64,000 nt of DNA from Canna indica (GCA_034359265.1 CP136891.1:52530501-52594500); one strand, 5' to 3'; shown: positions 43,683 through 56,555, counted from the stretch's first letter. Numbers and translations: made by a program. The notes: generated by a model not told the origin, from the sequence alone.

Positions 43683-44589
43683 CCTTTCCTCTCATTCGAT
43701 AAAAACTTTTAAACAAATGAGTTTTCCTTTTTATTCTCCTCCATTTATATTCTTCCATAACTTTACATCGCAACAATGTACACCCTAACGAGCTCAACGA
43801 AAATTAATATTGCAAAACTACAAACGCAAGAATTTATTGCAAGAGACCCCAACATTAGCTGTCAACTTGGTAAACACAAGACTTTGAAAAGCATATCCTC
43901 ACTTGCCTATAGCAAAAATGACGATAATTAAGGAAAGCTTTGAATCAGCTTCCAATATCAACCTCTCCAGAATCCTGATGGGATCAAATGCTTAAATCCT
44001 TAATTATACACTCATCAAACAGAATGCAATTTGCACGATCTGCAACCAGTCAACGCATGCCTATATGCAACTTCATTCCTTAATTTGCCATCACGTGTGA
44101 AAGAAGGATGTTATGATTGCCTTGATGAGCAATTAATTAATGATGCGGTTGAAGTTGCATATTCTAACTTTTTCTGACTAAAAGTAGAATTATCGATCAG
44201 CTACAAACAAACCAAGTTAAAATGGAAATTAATCTTTATATGTATATACTCATCTTCCTTTTTTTTGAAAAGAGGAAGAGAAGGGGAATATCTCTTCCAG
44301 AAAAACCGGTAGGACCAGAAATGGTTAATTGGCTGACAGAATCAAATTAAAAACAAATTTGAAAGGGTTCCAATGATTCATGCTTTGCTTGGGCAACCAG
44401 CATTTTATAGGAAGAACCTCTAAAAGTTTGATTCCTCTACCGGATATTGTAGCAGGTAGGATATTCTTTTTCATTTTCTTCCCTACTTTCTGTTTCCCTT
44501 TTCCCTCTTATCATCTTCAATTATATATCTTGAAATGATGAAGAAACTTTTTTTTAAAAAAAAATGTTTATTATCATTGGGGTATAATT
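43683..44589. other. Unassigned AT-rich sequence
   Basis: No gene, TIR or array recognised between the Tat-type fragments. Confidence 0.5.
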
Positions 44590-46273
44590 ATATATTTTCA
44601 ATTATATATATTGTTCTCGCCCGAAGTCGGGGTGATGTGGTCCTACGCGTCTCTTGGTCAGGTACAACTCCGGCGAGGGACCTGCAAAGATACTCCGGCG
44701 CTCAAATAAGAAAGAATTTCATATGTGGGTATGAAAATTGGAATAAAAAATTGAATCCTTTACCCGATGTATGTCGTGCTTGTATATAGTGCAGGATAAG
44801 GGATGTCTGACGATAATGCCTACCTAAATCTCGTAGGGATGTGCTCAAAATGGATCAAGACTAATCCCAAAGATGTAAGGTTCATAATTGACGAATCTCA
44901 TGTATATTAATGAGGAAGTAAGTGTCCTTGTACGTATGACTGAGTGGAGCCCCCCAGCTGAGTAGCGTCTGGTTTAACTTGAGTATGTTTCATGAGTGTG
45001 GCGCTTCTAGCTAGGCCTAATCCGTCCGCGCTCAAAGTGTTAGTCCAATTAATCGATGGCTTCAATTTTCGTAGTAAATGTGGCGGTTGTGCGGAGGGAA
45101 AGGGCGCCTTTTTCGTGTGTCAGTCGTTTGCTCAGTCATTAATCCTTACACGAGGTAATTATGATCAGAGATCTAATTGTCTATTTCCAAGGCACTTGTG
45201 TGCCCGCTGTTGGTTGACGGACGTGGCACCGTTAGTGGGGAAATGGTGAACGACCGTTAGGGGGGCGGTCCTTCCTAGGTCTATAAAAGTCCCATGCCTT
45301 CTTCATTTTTTGCATGTATGAGTTTCGGCATGGAGTGAGAGGTATCGAAAGTTTCCGTTCCTTCGGGGATCATCCTTGAGCTGGTAGTGAGTAGATCAGA
45401 GATCGTCGTGAGTTCACACCGCTGGGCTTAAGATGAGAGTAGGGGGAACTCGCAGCAGGTGTTGGGCGCAGATTTGCGGGTACCTGGTGTAGTTAGATTG
45501 AGGTAGGTTCACACCGCGGGGCTTACACCACTTCTTTCTGAGCGTCTGCGAATCTTCTTCTTTCGCCTCGACGTCGGCTCCTTCCTCCCTCTTTTGCCAT
45601 CAACATTTCCTATATTCTGCAAGAAGTTCAGCTAGATCTGGTGGCTAGGATCTTTGTCTTGAAGTACTCAACCTCCTACTTTTCGGGAAGCATTATATGT
45701 GACTTCATCCGGAGAAGGTTTCATTGTCGCATCTTCATCTTCTGATGGTGGCTCCTTGCTGTTGTATTGTCGGAGCGTTTCTCCAATAGTTGTTTTGTAA
45801 ATCCGTAGCTTGTTTCTCTGTTGTACACTTCTCTTCTTGTGGGTTTGTGAATGTATGTTCCCCTTCATGGGGCTTTATGAATATAAGAGAATATTTTCGT
45901 CTTTGTAATGACTTTTTCTTATGGCTTCTGCCCTTTGCTGAGTTGCTTGGTGTAATGCCCAAAATTCTAATAATAATATTTTATCCTTAAGTAGGGGACC
46001 GTGGACTCGAGTTAGCGCGGGTTGGCATACAGCTTCGGGATTAAATCCGAGTAAGCAGTTAATGTAGAAAAATTTAGGAAAAATTTATTTATTATATTTC
46101 TGTGATTTAGCATGCTAAGGTGATAGAGGGTCAAGTCGAGTCTGATGGTTCAATTAGAATTTGAATCGGAGTTAGAACAGGTTAGATATGAGTTTTAGAA
46201 GTCGAATAGTTAAGTGAGAGCATTTTGGTAATTTGAGCCAACCGGGGCCCATAAAAAGCATCAAGGGGCGCAC

Positions 46274-46289
46274 GGCTACAGTTTTAGCC
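46274..46289. other. LTR stem-loop, short 5-bp form
   Basis: GGCTA pairs with TAGCC around a 6-nt loop, at the place where other copies have a 9-bp stem; a weaker variant. Confidence 0.5.
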
Positions 46290-46806
46290 ACATGCCACCA
46301 TGCGAGGCAAAAGAGGAGAGAGAGGAAGGGCAGCACTGAGAGGGGAGGAGGCAATCTGGAGGCAGGAAATTATGAGTTTGACGGCGTTCATCATAGGAAG
46401 GACCCTAACATCTTCTTCCTCTCCGTTTTCTCAATAAGGTGAGTGGATTAAGCCATTATTCCCCATCTTCTTCCTCATGCCGCCACCCCTATGTCATGGG
46501 GTTTTCTTTGATTTTTGATGGTTTCTCTCGTATTGGATTTGATATTCGGATTGAGGATGTCCTTGTTGTCATTATGTATTTGTCGGATAAATTTTTGGAG
46601 CTTGGCCGGTCCTCTTCTTTATTGAGCCGCCCCTTCCTTCTTTGATTTCTTGATAAATCTTTGGTTTTTCTTGATGGTAGTTTGGGATCTTGATGCTTGG
46701 CTTGATGTCTTGATAGAAGAAGGAAGAATATGGAGAATAGGGTTTGCTGCCCCCACTTAGGTGGTTCCTTAAGAACCCTAAGGGTGGCCGGCCCTTGGGT
46801 ACACGG

Positions 46807-47238
46807 TAGGGGTGAGTTCGGGATGGGACGGGCTGGGATTTGGTATGTCCCGGTTCCGTCCCGGTTTTGAGTCGGGATGCAAATATGCGTCCTGGTCCTG
46901 GTCCCGAATACGAAAAATTCGGGACGGGACCGGAACGTCCCAAATTTATTAATATTGGTTTTTTATAAAATAAAAATAATATCTCCATTAAAATAATTAA
47001 TATTTTTTCCCAAAAAAATAATATTATATATTTAATATTACTTATACTATAAACCGGGTCGGGATGGAAGAATCCTGATTTTTTTTTGTATCATCCCGGT
47101 CCCGTCCCGGTTTTTAATCGGGACAGACATATTTGTCCCGATCCCATCCCGATTTTGAACCGGGACGGGATTTGTCCCGACTTTTCGAGTCGGGCCGAAC
47201 CGGGACGGCCGGGACGTCCCGACCCGTGCTCACCCCTA
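46807..47238. mobile_element. hAT-type MITE
   Basis: A 432-bp element, ends TAGGGGTGAG in inverted orientation, 8-bp duplication GTACACGG (46799-46806, 47239-47246). The interior is nearly all 'cgggac'/'gtcccg' motifs in both orientations around an AT-rich centre. Nested in the solo LTR 45951-48537. Confidence 0.95.
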
Positions 47239-47635
47239 GTACACGGTTAGGAGTCACAAAGACGGATTAAAATTGCGTAGGCTCGCTAAGAAGTACTGCC
47301 TCGTTCTAGGATTATTTATGCTTATTATTCTCATCACCTACACGTTATGTTGGATATTACGATGTTATGCATGTTGATTGTGTTTGGCCGATTGGCATAT
47401 TCCTAGTATGTGAATGTGAAGTATTTCCTTATTTATGGCTACTTTATTATGTTGAATGATCATGAGATATGTGCTTATTTATTATATACATATGAGTGTG
47501 ATGTATGGCTTAGGGATGAGAAGGCCGAGGTATGTCCTTAACATATCTTTGATATTTCTGTTATGTTATACACTTTCCTTATATATGTGTTTTGCTATAT
47601 GCGTGTGGGATGTGTTTGTTGCATTTTTCTTGAAG

Positions 47636-47840
47636 CTTGGCTGGTGAGGGGGAGGGTATGGCCCAAAGAGACAGTGATGGCATTATTTCGAAAGTCCGGC
47701 TGGTGAGGGGATATCATACCTCAAAAAGATAGTCTGGAGACCCGATCGGTGAGGGGAACGTATGCCCCAAAGAGATGGATCGGAAGAGCTAGTGTCGGTG
47801 AGGGGTGGACATGCCCTAAAGAGACAACACTGAGTTGGGT
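47636..47840. repeat. LTR minisatellite, about 50-bp unit, four copies
   Basis: Each copy has 'ggtgagggg', then 'atgccc(c)aaagaga'. Starts near 47641, 47700, 47748 and 47803. Confidence 0.85.
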
Positions 47841-48689
47841 GGTAGCTCAGCAGCTATGTGGCTATGAGAGACCGACGGGTCTGGTGAGCATTCATGTGAT
47901 TAAGATGTTGCATTCGTCATAATTTTATTTATGTGGATATTATATATTTGTTGATGGATGCTTTTATCATGCGCAGGGTAGTGGATAAGCATGTGATGTT
48001 ATTCTTGTGATTTACTGCTTATATTATATGCCTGCTTATTGTTGGTTTTGCATGTTGATGATTATGGTTGAATGAGGACTGATCTGCTCACTAAGCCATA
48101 GTTGGACTTACCCCTCTGTGATGTTGTTTTCTTTTCGGCACCTGTGCGAGATCAGAGAGGTGCTGGGGTGCAGTAGCGCGGTTGGTGGCAGTAGGACAGC
48201 GGGTCTCGTGACATGTCGTGTCGAGGGGGATATTGAGTCGAGTCATGTTACTTTTCGTGTCGTTTGAGTCATGTAGACTCGGTTTACTATGTTTCCGCAC
48301 TTATGTTATTTTGAGGTGTCTTTGTTTAGTAATTAAAGTTTTGAAATCGATTTAAACATTTAGCTATTTATTGAGTTGGTGGTTTGGGTTTTTGAAAATA
48401 AATGTCTATTATATATAAATATTTGGAATGCTATTAAATGTTCATGTTTGGTTTGATTGTATATGTGGTTTGATTTGGGTTAGGCTTCGGGGTACGTGGC
48501 GTAGCCTGGCCGACCATACCGTGTTTGGGGTGTGACACTTGGCATTCTCTTGACCTGTATGTCGAGCGGTGTTGACGTTGTGTTGTCGACTGATCCTGTC
48601 GAAGTCGGACGTGGATTCCTGCCAAAAATGGAGTTAAGGCTAGGGTTACTTGTTTAGTAGTTGTCGATTCCCTTAGAAGATGTTCAAAT

Positions 48690-49183
48690 TTGGGAGTAGA
48701 GGCGCTGAGTCCAGGAGTTGTGGCGTTGAAGCCGAAGACCAGACTCAGTGAAAATCGAGCTTGCGTGTAACGCGCTTCGGGTCGTTGAGGGAGTGGGGCC
48801 CAAGTCTTTAAGGGTGATTGGGCTGCAAGTTTATGGCGCTGAGACCGAGGACTAGACTCGGTGAAAACCGAGCTCACGAGGAGTGCTTTTGGGTATTTGA
48901 GGGCATAGGGCCCATGTCTTTGAGGGCGCCGAGGCCGCAAGTTTGTGGCGTTGAGGTCGAGGACTAGACTCGGTGAAAACTGAGCTCGCGAGTAGTGCAT
49001 TTCGGGTCATTGAGAGCATGAGAGCTCGATTAGTGGCACTGATGGTAAGAGGACCACGCTTGGGGTTGTGCTCATTTAGAGCGAGCCGGACTCATAGGAG
49101 TCGAAGGCCACATTTAAGGCCGAGGACCGTGCCTAGGGTCAAGCCGAGCTCGCGGGGAGCGTAAGGAGGAATCACACCTAGGG
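48690..49183. repeat. Tat-type 3'UTR tandem repeats, about 100-120 bp
   Basis: At least four divergent copies of 'ggcgttgaggccgaggacta', 'gactcggtgaaaactgagct', 'cgcgaggagtgc', 'gggtcgttgagggc', then 'ggcccaagtcttt'. Further copies follow the solo LTR (51546-51690) and an inverted set lies at 52480-53450. Confidence 0.85.
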
Positions 49184-49188
49184 TCATG

Positions 49189-51545
49189 TGTAATACCCGG
49201 GATCTCCTAACACATAAGTTTTATGTGGTGCAGCGCACGGGATAGGGGAATAACCGGGTTGAGTCGCGAGAATCGACACTAATGGCAGGTATAACTTAAT
49301 TGGTTGACTCATGAAGCATGTTGTATGACTTATGTGTTAGATTGATTTAAGTTGGGATGGAATCGTGTTACGGGTTGAGTCAGGGTCCGATTCGGACTCG
49401 GATTCCGAGTCAGGGCACTTTGCTCAAAAGCCAAAGGAGGGAGGAATAAAACCCTTGACCTCAAGCCATTGTGCGGCTCAAGGAGAGAGAGCCGCACGCA
49501 GCCCAAGGGAAGGGGAGGGAGATCTTGTGGATGGCGCCGATCTCGCGTCATCGTTAGAGAAGTCGGGATTCATCTTCATCGAGTCCACCTTTGCATCTGA
49601 TTGAGGTGAGTGGTTGGTTTATTAGCAAGGGGAGGCGGGTGGCCGAACCTTGGAGATCTTGTAATCGAGTTTTACGCGATGTTTCTTGCCGATTGATGTG
49701 GTTTCTCAGGTTTGGACTTTGGATGATGCGCATAGCTGTGATTATGTTTTGTTTTGATCGTGTTTATGTGATTTAGGGGTTGGCCGCATAGAGGAAAAAG
49801 GGGGAAGGTCATGCCAAAATTTTCCCCAATTTCCTCGAGTGTCTTATAACCTATGGATCGTCTTCTTTTTGGTAAAAATCAGATCCTTAGATTGATGCAT
49901 GAGAATTATTGTCGAAAGCATGCCCTTCCTACCTAGAAGGCTTGGCCGAGCAAGGTGTTACCCTGCTGAAGTTTTGGCCGAGCAAGGGTAAAGGTGGAAC
50001 TGAAAGATTGATTAAATTATTCATGCTAGATTTCATGTTGGGTTGTTTTGATTCATGCTTACATGCTTGGTGCCAAATTGTATTTATGTTATGAGATTTC
50101 TCGCTCATCATATGAATTGTTAGTAGCAATAGATTTAGATTATCATGTTTAAGGAAATGTTCTTGTTATTGCATACATGGTTAGGATTTAGTATAGCATG
50201 CGAATCATGGAAAGGTTACGATTATATTCTAATGCTAGTGCCCCATCATACCATGTTATACTACTTGTTTCCTTACTACGAATTTAGCTTTAACCGCTGA
50301 AATTAATCTCTTGCTCTAGCATTCATTTAGTTACCATTGTTGGTATTTAATTTTGGTGATTATTGTTGGTAACTATTGCTAGTAATTATTGTTGATAAGA
50401 GTAGGCCACATTCTTCGCTATATTTCGTTTACTCAACTAAATCAAGAGGAAAGATTTCTATACCCATGAATGGTAGTTACCTGGAGAAACAAAATACATA
50501 CACTAGGTGTCACACCTAGGGATAGACAGCGGACCTTAGCGTTCAGCTGGTACGATCCAAGGGAAGCCTCAGATAAGGGCACTACCCAGATAAACCTAGA
50601 TGGAATTATTACTGAAACATTGATTGTGTACTATGATTGAGATGGTCTACTGAGGTGTGTCATCAGCCGAACGGCTACCACACGTCTCATCGATGATAGG
50701 GTCTTGAGATTGCACTAGCGGGCCCGCTAGGTGTTAGACCCGGGTGGCAGTGGGTCTTGAGATTCCGTCAGTGGGCCACGCTGACGGTATACTCGAGTCG
50801 GGTGGGACTAGCTATCCCTAACCCGGAGGGTTCCAGAGACTAGTGGCCATCCTAGTCGATGGCCCCGGGTTGATTGTTTTGTACATTATACGCCTCGTTA
50901 GGCTGGTTGAGAAGGCCAGTTTGGCCTGGTTTGATAGGGTTGGGAAGCCTGGTATGGCTGAACCCCCCTACACATGAATAGGCCTATAGTGGCCGAATGG
51001 TATGAGTTGGTAAGGGCCAAGGAGGCTAGTTCAATCATTTTGGTGACTTGACATGTTATTTAGCTTAAATTCCTTGACTGTACCATACTGTTGTATATGT
51101 TATCTTAACCGGGATTTAAGTGGAGGTTCGAGATAACCGCTCACTGAGTTCCTCGTGGACTCACGGTTTGTTTATTGTTGTTTTAAAGAGCTTGACCCGT
51201 GAGGAACGACTTGGTGGCATGGCGCAGCTGGAGTGCAGGTGGAGGCACATATCTCGTAGCAGGCGTCCATAGAGTCATAGTCGTGTTAGTTAGGGTTGAT
51301 GGTCATGCACTGAGTAGTTGTTTGTAAAAATATTTACGGTTTTAAACTTGAACTGTTATTTGAAAAACTGAGTTGTTTCTTTAGACTTAAAATTGTTTGA
51401 AATTAATAAAGTTTGGTCACCATTTATTTCATGGTTATTCGATGGTTCAGTATTGTTCTTTTATGATTGGATAGTGCATGTGGTAGGCTTCGGGGTATTG
51501 ACACTTACCCTGGCAGGTCACGCGACCCCGAGTTGGGGCGTGACA
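49189..51545 (+). mobile_element. Tekay-type solo LTR with 5-bp target duplication
   Basis: Begins TGTAATACCCGGG, ends GGGGCGTGACA; duplication TCATG (49184-49188, 51546-51550). Length 2357 bp. It keeps the perfect stem-loop 49471-49497, donor GAG|GTGAGTGG at 49606, and acceptor TTTTAAAG at 51188 after 'cactgagttcctcgtggact'. Inserted in the Tat-type tandem-repeat zone. Confidence 0.96.
49471..49497. other. LTR stem-loop: perfect 9-bp stem
   Basis: GTGCGGCTC pairs with GAGCCGCAC around a 9-nt loop, about 110 nt upstream of the splice-donor-like site. Confidence 0.85.
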
Positions 51546-52062
51546 TCATGCTCATTTAGAGCGAGCCAAACTAATAGGAGACGAAGGCCGCATTTAGGGC
51601 TGAGGACCAGACTTAGTGTTGAACTGAGCTCGTAAGGAGTGCGCTTCGGCTTGAGAGCATGGGAGCTCGATTAGTGGCATTGATGACCTGAGGACCACGC
51701 TAAGGATTGATGTGCCGCGTAGGCTAGGAGTTATCGTCATTGTCTGGTGGTGTGCCTATCACAGGATCGTGAAGATTCCTTCGTTGCGTGCTAGGAAATA
51801 ACTGTAGATAGTTTGAACATAGAGAGATGTGCATAAAAGGATAGTATTATTAGATAACTGTCAAATAATGATACATTGAGTCCCATCGGGCGATGTGCTT
51901 GGCCTACACGTTGTTGTGCCTCGTTAAAACCTTTCATATAGAAAATCCTATGGGAGAAAACCACAATGAAGAAAAAAAGTACACCGACCATTTGTAGTTT
52001 AATGGAGAATGCTTAGATGTAGTAGGCCCATAGGGAGGTCGTGTTCCCATTTGTGGGAGTTA

Positions 52063-52450
52063 TCATCCGAAGAGTTCGACGATTTTGTATGTGCCTTTTC
52101 TGATGTCTTTGATGACTTTGTAGGTGCCTTCCCAGTTCGCGACGAGCTTCCCTTCCCCGGTTGGCTTTCTTCGGAGTTCGATCTTCCTAAATACTAGATC
52201 TCCCTCTTTGAAGTTTCTCGATCTAACATGCTTGTCATATTCTCGAGCTAATTTGAGTTTCATGGCTTCCTCCCTGATTTTAGAGAGCTCTCGTTCTGCC
52301 TTGATGAGGTCGAGCTCGGCCTGCCGGATTTTTGAGTTGTTTTGCTCCTCAAAGGTTGTCCTACGGAGGCTGGGCTCTGCAAAATCGATGGGGGATCATG
52401 GCCTCTACTCCATAGATGAGCCTGCAGGGGGTTTCCTGAGTGGATGAATG
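52063..52450 (-). pseudogene. Tat-type Ty3/gypsy integrase, C-terminal end
   Basis: On the minus strand: RLIYGVEAMIP (in one frame, about 52410-52380), then after a frame slip RTTFEEQNNSKIRQAEL, an alpha-helical stretch, REYDKHVRSRNFKEGDLV and NWEGTYKVI, ending at 52063. This is the C-terminal integrase region of non-chromodomain (Tat/Ogre-like) plant Ty3/gypsy elements, where NFKEGDLV and NWEGPY are diagnostic. The catalytic core is not present. It marks the coding end of the element whose LTR lies to the left. Confidence 0.82.
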
Positions 52451-54960
52451 GGTAGTTGTGTTATAGCCCAGCAGCCTCAGCGCCATCGAAGACTTGGGGC
52501 ATGCTCCCTCAACGAACCGAAGTGTGCTTCTTACAAGCTCAGTTTTTACCGAGTCTAGTCCTTGGCCTCAGCGCCATCGAAGACTTGGGCCACGCGCCCT
52601 CAACGACACAATATATCATTGTTTGACAGTTATTAATAATATTGCTCTCCTTTCCTGTACATTCTCTCTGTGTCCAGATTATCTATAACTATTCATTAGC
52701 ACACAACGGTGGAGCCTCCACGATCCCGTGATAGGCACACTGCCAAACAACGGCGATAAATCTCATCCTATGCGGCATATCGATCCTCCACAACCTCAAC
52801 GACTTGAAGCGCGCTCCTCGCGAGCTCGATTTTCACCGACTCTGCTCATCGGCCTCAGCACCATCAAAGACTTGGGACTTGCACCCCCAATGACCCCAAG
52901 CACGGTCTTGCCTTACGCTCCATGCGAGCTGGGCTTGACCTCAGGCACGATTTTCGGCCCTAAATGTGGCCTCCGGCTCACTCTAAATGAGCATGACCCC
53001 AAGCATTGTCATGCCTTACGCTTCCCGCGAGCTCGGCTTGACCCCAGGCACGGTCCTTGGCCCTAAATGCGGCCTCCAACTCCTATGAGTCCGGCCCTCT
53101 CTAAATGAGCACACACTCAACGACCATAAGCGTGCTCCTCATGAGCTCAATTTTCACTGAGTCTTATCCTCGGCCTTAGCGCCATCAAAGACTTGGGTCT
53201 CACTCCCTCAATGACCCAAGGCGTGCTCCTCGCAAGCTCAGTTTTTATCGAGTCTGGTCCTCGGCCTCAGTGCCATCGAATGCTTGGGCCACGTGCCCTC
53301 AACGAACCAAAGCGTGCTCCTCACGAGCTCGATTTTCATCGAGTTTGGTCCTCGGCCTCAGCGCCATTGAAGACTTGGGCCATGCATCCTCAACGAACCG
53401 AAGTGTGCTTTCACGAGCTTGGTTTTCATTGAGTCTAGTCCCGTCACATCTCCCGATCTAAGCGCCTCTTATACCAGATTCGAACACTTTCGAAGGGAAC
53501 CAACAACTCTCAAACAGGTAACCCTAGCCCTAAAAACCAACAATCAACTTCAATAGACTCAGCCGACAACATAATGTCGGCACCACTAGACATACAGACC
53601 AAGAAAAGACCGAACAACTCAGCAAAAGAGAAAAAAACTATCATTAGAAAGGCATAAAGGAGAAGCATTCCGACAATGCAACAGTGGAAATTTATCATCG
53701 GAAGAGGAGGGAAACTTGACAATGAGAGAAAAAATATACTCCTCTGCAGTCACGTTTGATAACTTCCGAAGGCAGGAAGTCGACAAACCACAAGAAGATG
53801 TCGGCGCCACCACCGGAGGAGGGCGAGGTCGATGATTAAGGCATCCTACACCAGTACCATCAACGCCCACGCCGCCAATAGTAGGCCCAACCCGTAGAGG
53901 TTTGGAACAATTATTGAGAAGGAGGAGGCACAAGGTGGCTAGGAGCTTCTAGAAGCAAAGCTACGCAACTCCCCTCTCTAGTTCGTGATGAAGGAGGCAC
54001 CCACAGTGTAAACCCTGCGGTCTGAACTCACCACAGGCCGCCGGCCATGGGTCCCCAGCCATCTCGGTCGCCACGGTTGGCCCCTCGCCTCCTACCGTCC
54101 TCTTAAGCCTTGCGGTGTGAACCATTTGATCTAGTCACTACCAGCCCAAGGTTGATTCCCGGAGGAACAAAAACTTTTGACACCTCCGACTCCATGTCAA
54201 AAACTCAAACACGCAGAAGATGAAGATGCAGGGGGCTTTTATAGGCCCGGACGAGGCTATCCCCTCTAACGACCATTTTCCACTTCCCCACTAACGAGGC
54301 CAAGACCGTTAGTTGATAGAAAGCATTCGAGATCCTTGGAAACTTCCAATCGAATCTATGGATATAATTGTCTCCTATCGAGATTAATGACTACGGAAGT
54401 TGCCAGCACAAGAAAAAATACCCCCTCTCTCTCCCCCAATCGTTATATTTACTTCAAAAATTGAAGGATCACGAAGCAACAGCATCAATACCCGTCGAGG
54501 TCTCCTATTCAGCACGCCAAGCTGAGGTCAGGAGCCGACACATCATTAGAGCTTGGCACGAAGTCCTCGAACTTCGACCAAGCTCGAGGGCTATGGATTA
54601 GACTAGCACTTTGGGCTCGACCGAATTAGGCCCAGAAGCGCCCACATTCATGAACCAGACCCAAGTCAAGTCAGACACTATTTGGCCCTGGGGCTCCACT
54701 CGACCACACAAGGATACTTACGTTCTCATTAACTGCGAGATTCGTCAATTATGAATCAGACATCTTCGACATCGGCCTCGACCCATTCTGAGCACATCTC
54801 TACGAGATTCTGAGAGGCATTATCGCCAGACACATCCCCACTATATATAGACACGACACACCAGATACATATAGATTCCAATTTCTATTCCTCTCACTTA
54901 GAATCCTTTCTAACTTCAGCCAAGAACATATTATATTTATATTTATATTTGTGTATTGGA
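52451..54960 (+). mobile_element. Second Tat-type 3' fragment, inverted to the first
   Basis: Starts inside the tandem-repeat zone (52480-53450: 'ctcctcgcgagctcgatttt', 'gtcctcggcctcagcgccat', 'gacttgggcc'), then continues through LTR-like sequence to about 54960. 'gcacactgccaaacaacggc' near 52735 is the inverse of the 51750 region; 53985-54130, 54230-54310 and 54590-54860 are inverses of 45360-45530, 45240-45300 and 44780-45060. No coding region is included. Confidence 0.7.
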
Positions 54961-55198
54961 TATTACTTCAGGGTTTTCATATTAGAAAAAAAAATCAAAT
55001 TATCCTTCAGATTCTAACAAAGACTTAACACAACATCAAGCTTTTCATATTTTAACTAACGAATTGTACTAAAGTACGTTGTATATAAAGACTATAAAAG
55101 TTTTAGGGTAAATTTATCACGACCCTCTTAGTCAATCTCCTGTTAGACAGATGTTGCATTTGAGTCCATGTGACAAGGAGGAAAAGACCACATACAAG
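54961..55198. other. Unassigned AT-rich spacer
   Basis: No feature recognised between the Tat-type fragment and the tandem array. Confidence 0.5.
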
Positions 55199-56555
55199 AT
55201 AAAAATTCAGTAATTAACTTGTAGTGGAAAGGATTTTAAAAATATACCAAAATATCCTATTATTTCAAGAGGTAGTTTAATGAAACAAGCTCAATCTAGT
55301 AGTAAGCACCAATAACAATGGAAACATTCAAATAAAACTTTAAAATAGAACTTCAAGAGATAACAATATAATAATTCAACAATTAACTTGCAGTGGAAAG
55401 GATTTTAATAATATACCAAAATATCTTGTCATTTCAAGAGGTAGGTTAATGAAATAAGCTCAATCTAGTAGTAAGGACCAATAACAATGGAAACATTCAA
55501 ATAAAACTTTAAAATAGAACTTCATAAGATAACAGTATAAAAATTCAACAATTAACTTGCAGTGGAAAGTATTTTAATAATATACCAAAATATCCTATTA
55601 TTTCAAGAGGTAGTTTAACGAAACAAGCTCAATCTAGTAGGAAGGACCAATAACAATGGAAACATTCAAAAAAGACTTTAAAATAGAACTTCAAGAGATA
55701 ACAATATAAAAATTCAACAATTAACTTGCATTGGAAAGAATTTTAATAATATACCAAAATATCCTGTCATTTCAAGAGGTAGTTTAATGAAACAAGCTCA
55801 ATCTAGTAGTAAGGACTAATAACAATGGAAACATTCAAATAAAACTTTAAAATAGAACTTCAAGAGATAGCAATAAAAAAATTCAACAATTAACTTGTAG
55901 CGGAAAGGATTTTAATAATATACCAAAATATCCTGTCATTTCAAGAGGTAGTTTAATGAAACAAGCTCAATCTAGTAGTAAAGATCAATAATAGTAGAAA
56001 CATTCAAATAAAACTTTAAAATAGAATTTCAAGAGATAACAATATAAAAATTCAACAATTAGCTTGCAGTGGAAAGGATTTTAATAATATATCAAAATAT
56101 CCTGTCATTTCAAGAGGTAGTTTAATGAAACAAGCTCAATCTAGTAGTAAGGACCAATAACAATGGAAACATTCAAATAAAACTTTAAAATAGAACTTCA
56201 TGAGATAACAATATAAAAATTCAACAATTAACTGCAGTGGAAAGTGTTTTAATAATATACCAAAATATTCTATCATTTCAAGAGGTCATTTAATGAAACA
56301 AACTCAATCTAGTAGTAAGGACCAATAACAATGAAAACATTCAAATAAAACATTAAAATAGAACTTCATGAGATAACAATATAAAAATTTAACAGTTAAC
56401 TTGTAGTGGAAAGGATTTTAATAAAATACCAAAATATCTTGTCATTTCAAGAGGTAGTTTAATAAAACAAGCTCAATCTAGTAGTAAGAACCAATAACAA
56501 TTGAAACATTCAAATAAAACTTTAAAATGGAACTTCAAGAGATAACAATATAAAA
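55199..56555. repeat. Satellite-like array, 169-bp unit, about eight copies
   Basis: The marker AATTAACTTG (or one-base variant) occurs at 55212, 55381, 55550, 55719, 55888, 56057, 56226 and 56394 (the last spacing is 168 because of a deletion). The unit is AT-rich and includes 'ttaataatataccaaaatat', 'catttcaagaggtagttta', 'agctcaatctagtagtaagg' and 'aaataaaactttaaaataga'. Copies are roughly 93-97% alike by eye. Confidence 0.96.

Larger units (their letters stand above)
45951..48537 (+). mobile_element. Tekay-type solo LTR with 5-bp target duplication
   Basis: Begins TGTAATGCCC, ends GGGGTGTGACA; flanked by a perfect duplication CTTGG (45946-45950, 48538-48542). Length 2587 bp, or about 2.15 kb without the nested hAT MITE. 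Donor-like AAG|GTGAGTGG is at 46439; the acceptor site appears changed near 48130. It sits in the Tat-type element. Confidence 0.95.
44590..52450 (-). mobile_element. Tat-type Ty3/gypsy element, 3' part, with two nested solo LTRs
   Basis: Read on the minus strand: integrase C-terminus (52450-52063), 3' untranslated region (to about 51700), a tandem-repeat zone (51740-51546 continuing at 49183-48543), and LTR-like sequence down to about 44590 (interrupted by 48537-45951). The removed pieces are two Tekay-type solo LTRs, each with its own target duplication, so the remainder rejoins cleanly. The same blocks recur inverted at 52451-54960. The LTR/UTR boundary was not placed. Confidence 0.7.

Noticed and set aside
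45668..45990. Overlapping open frames in both directions
   Set aside because: They lie in Tat-type LTR-like sequence and cross the solo LTR boundary at 45951; no protein features.
48434..49000. 188-codon open frame on the minus strand
   Set aside because: It spans the end of a solo LTR and the Tat-type tandem repeats, crossing a confirmed insertion boundary at 48537, so it is not an evolved gene.
55199..56555. CRISPR-like array
   Set aside because: Units are contiguous 169-bp tandem copies without unique spacers, in a plant genome.
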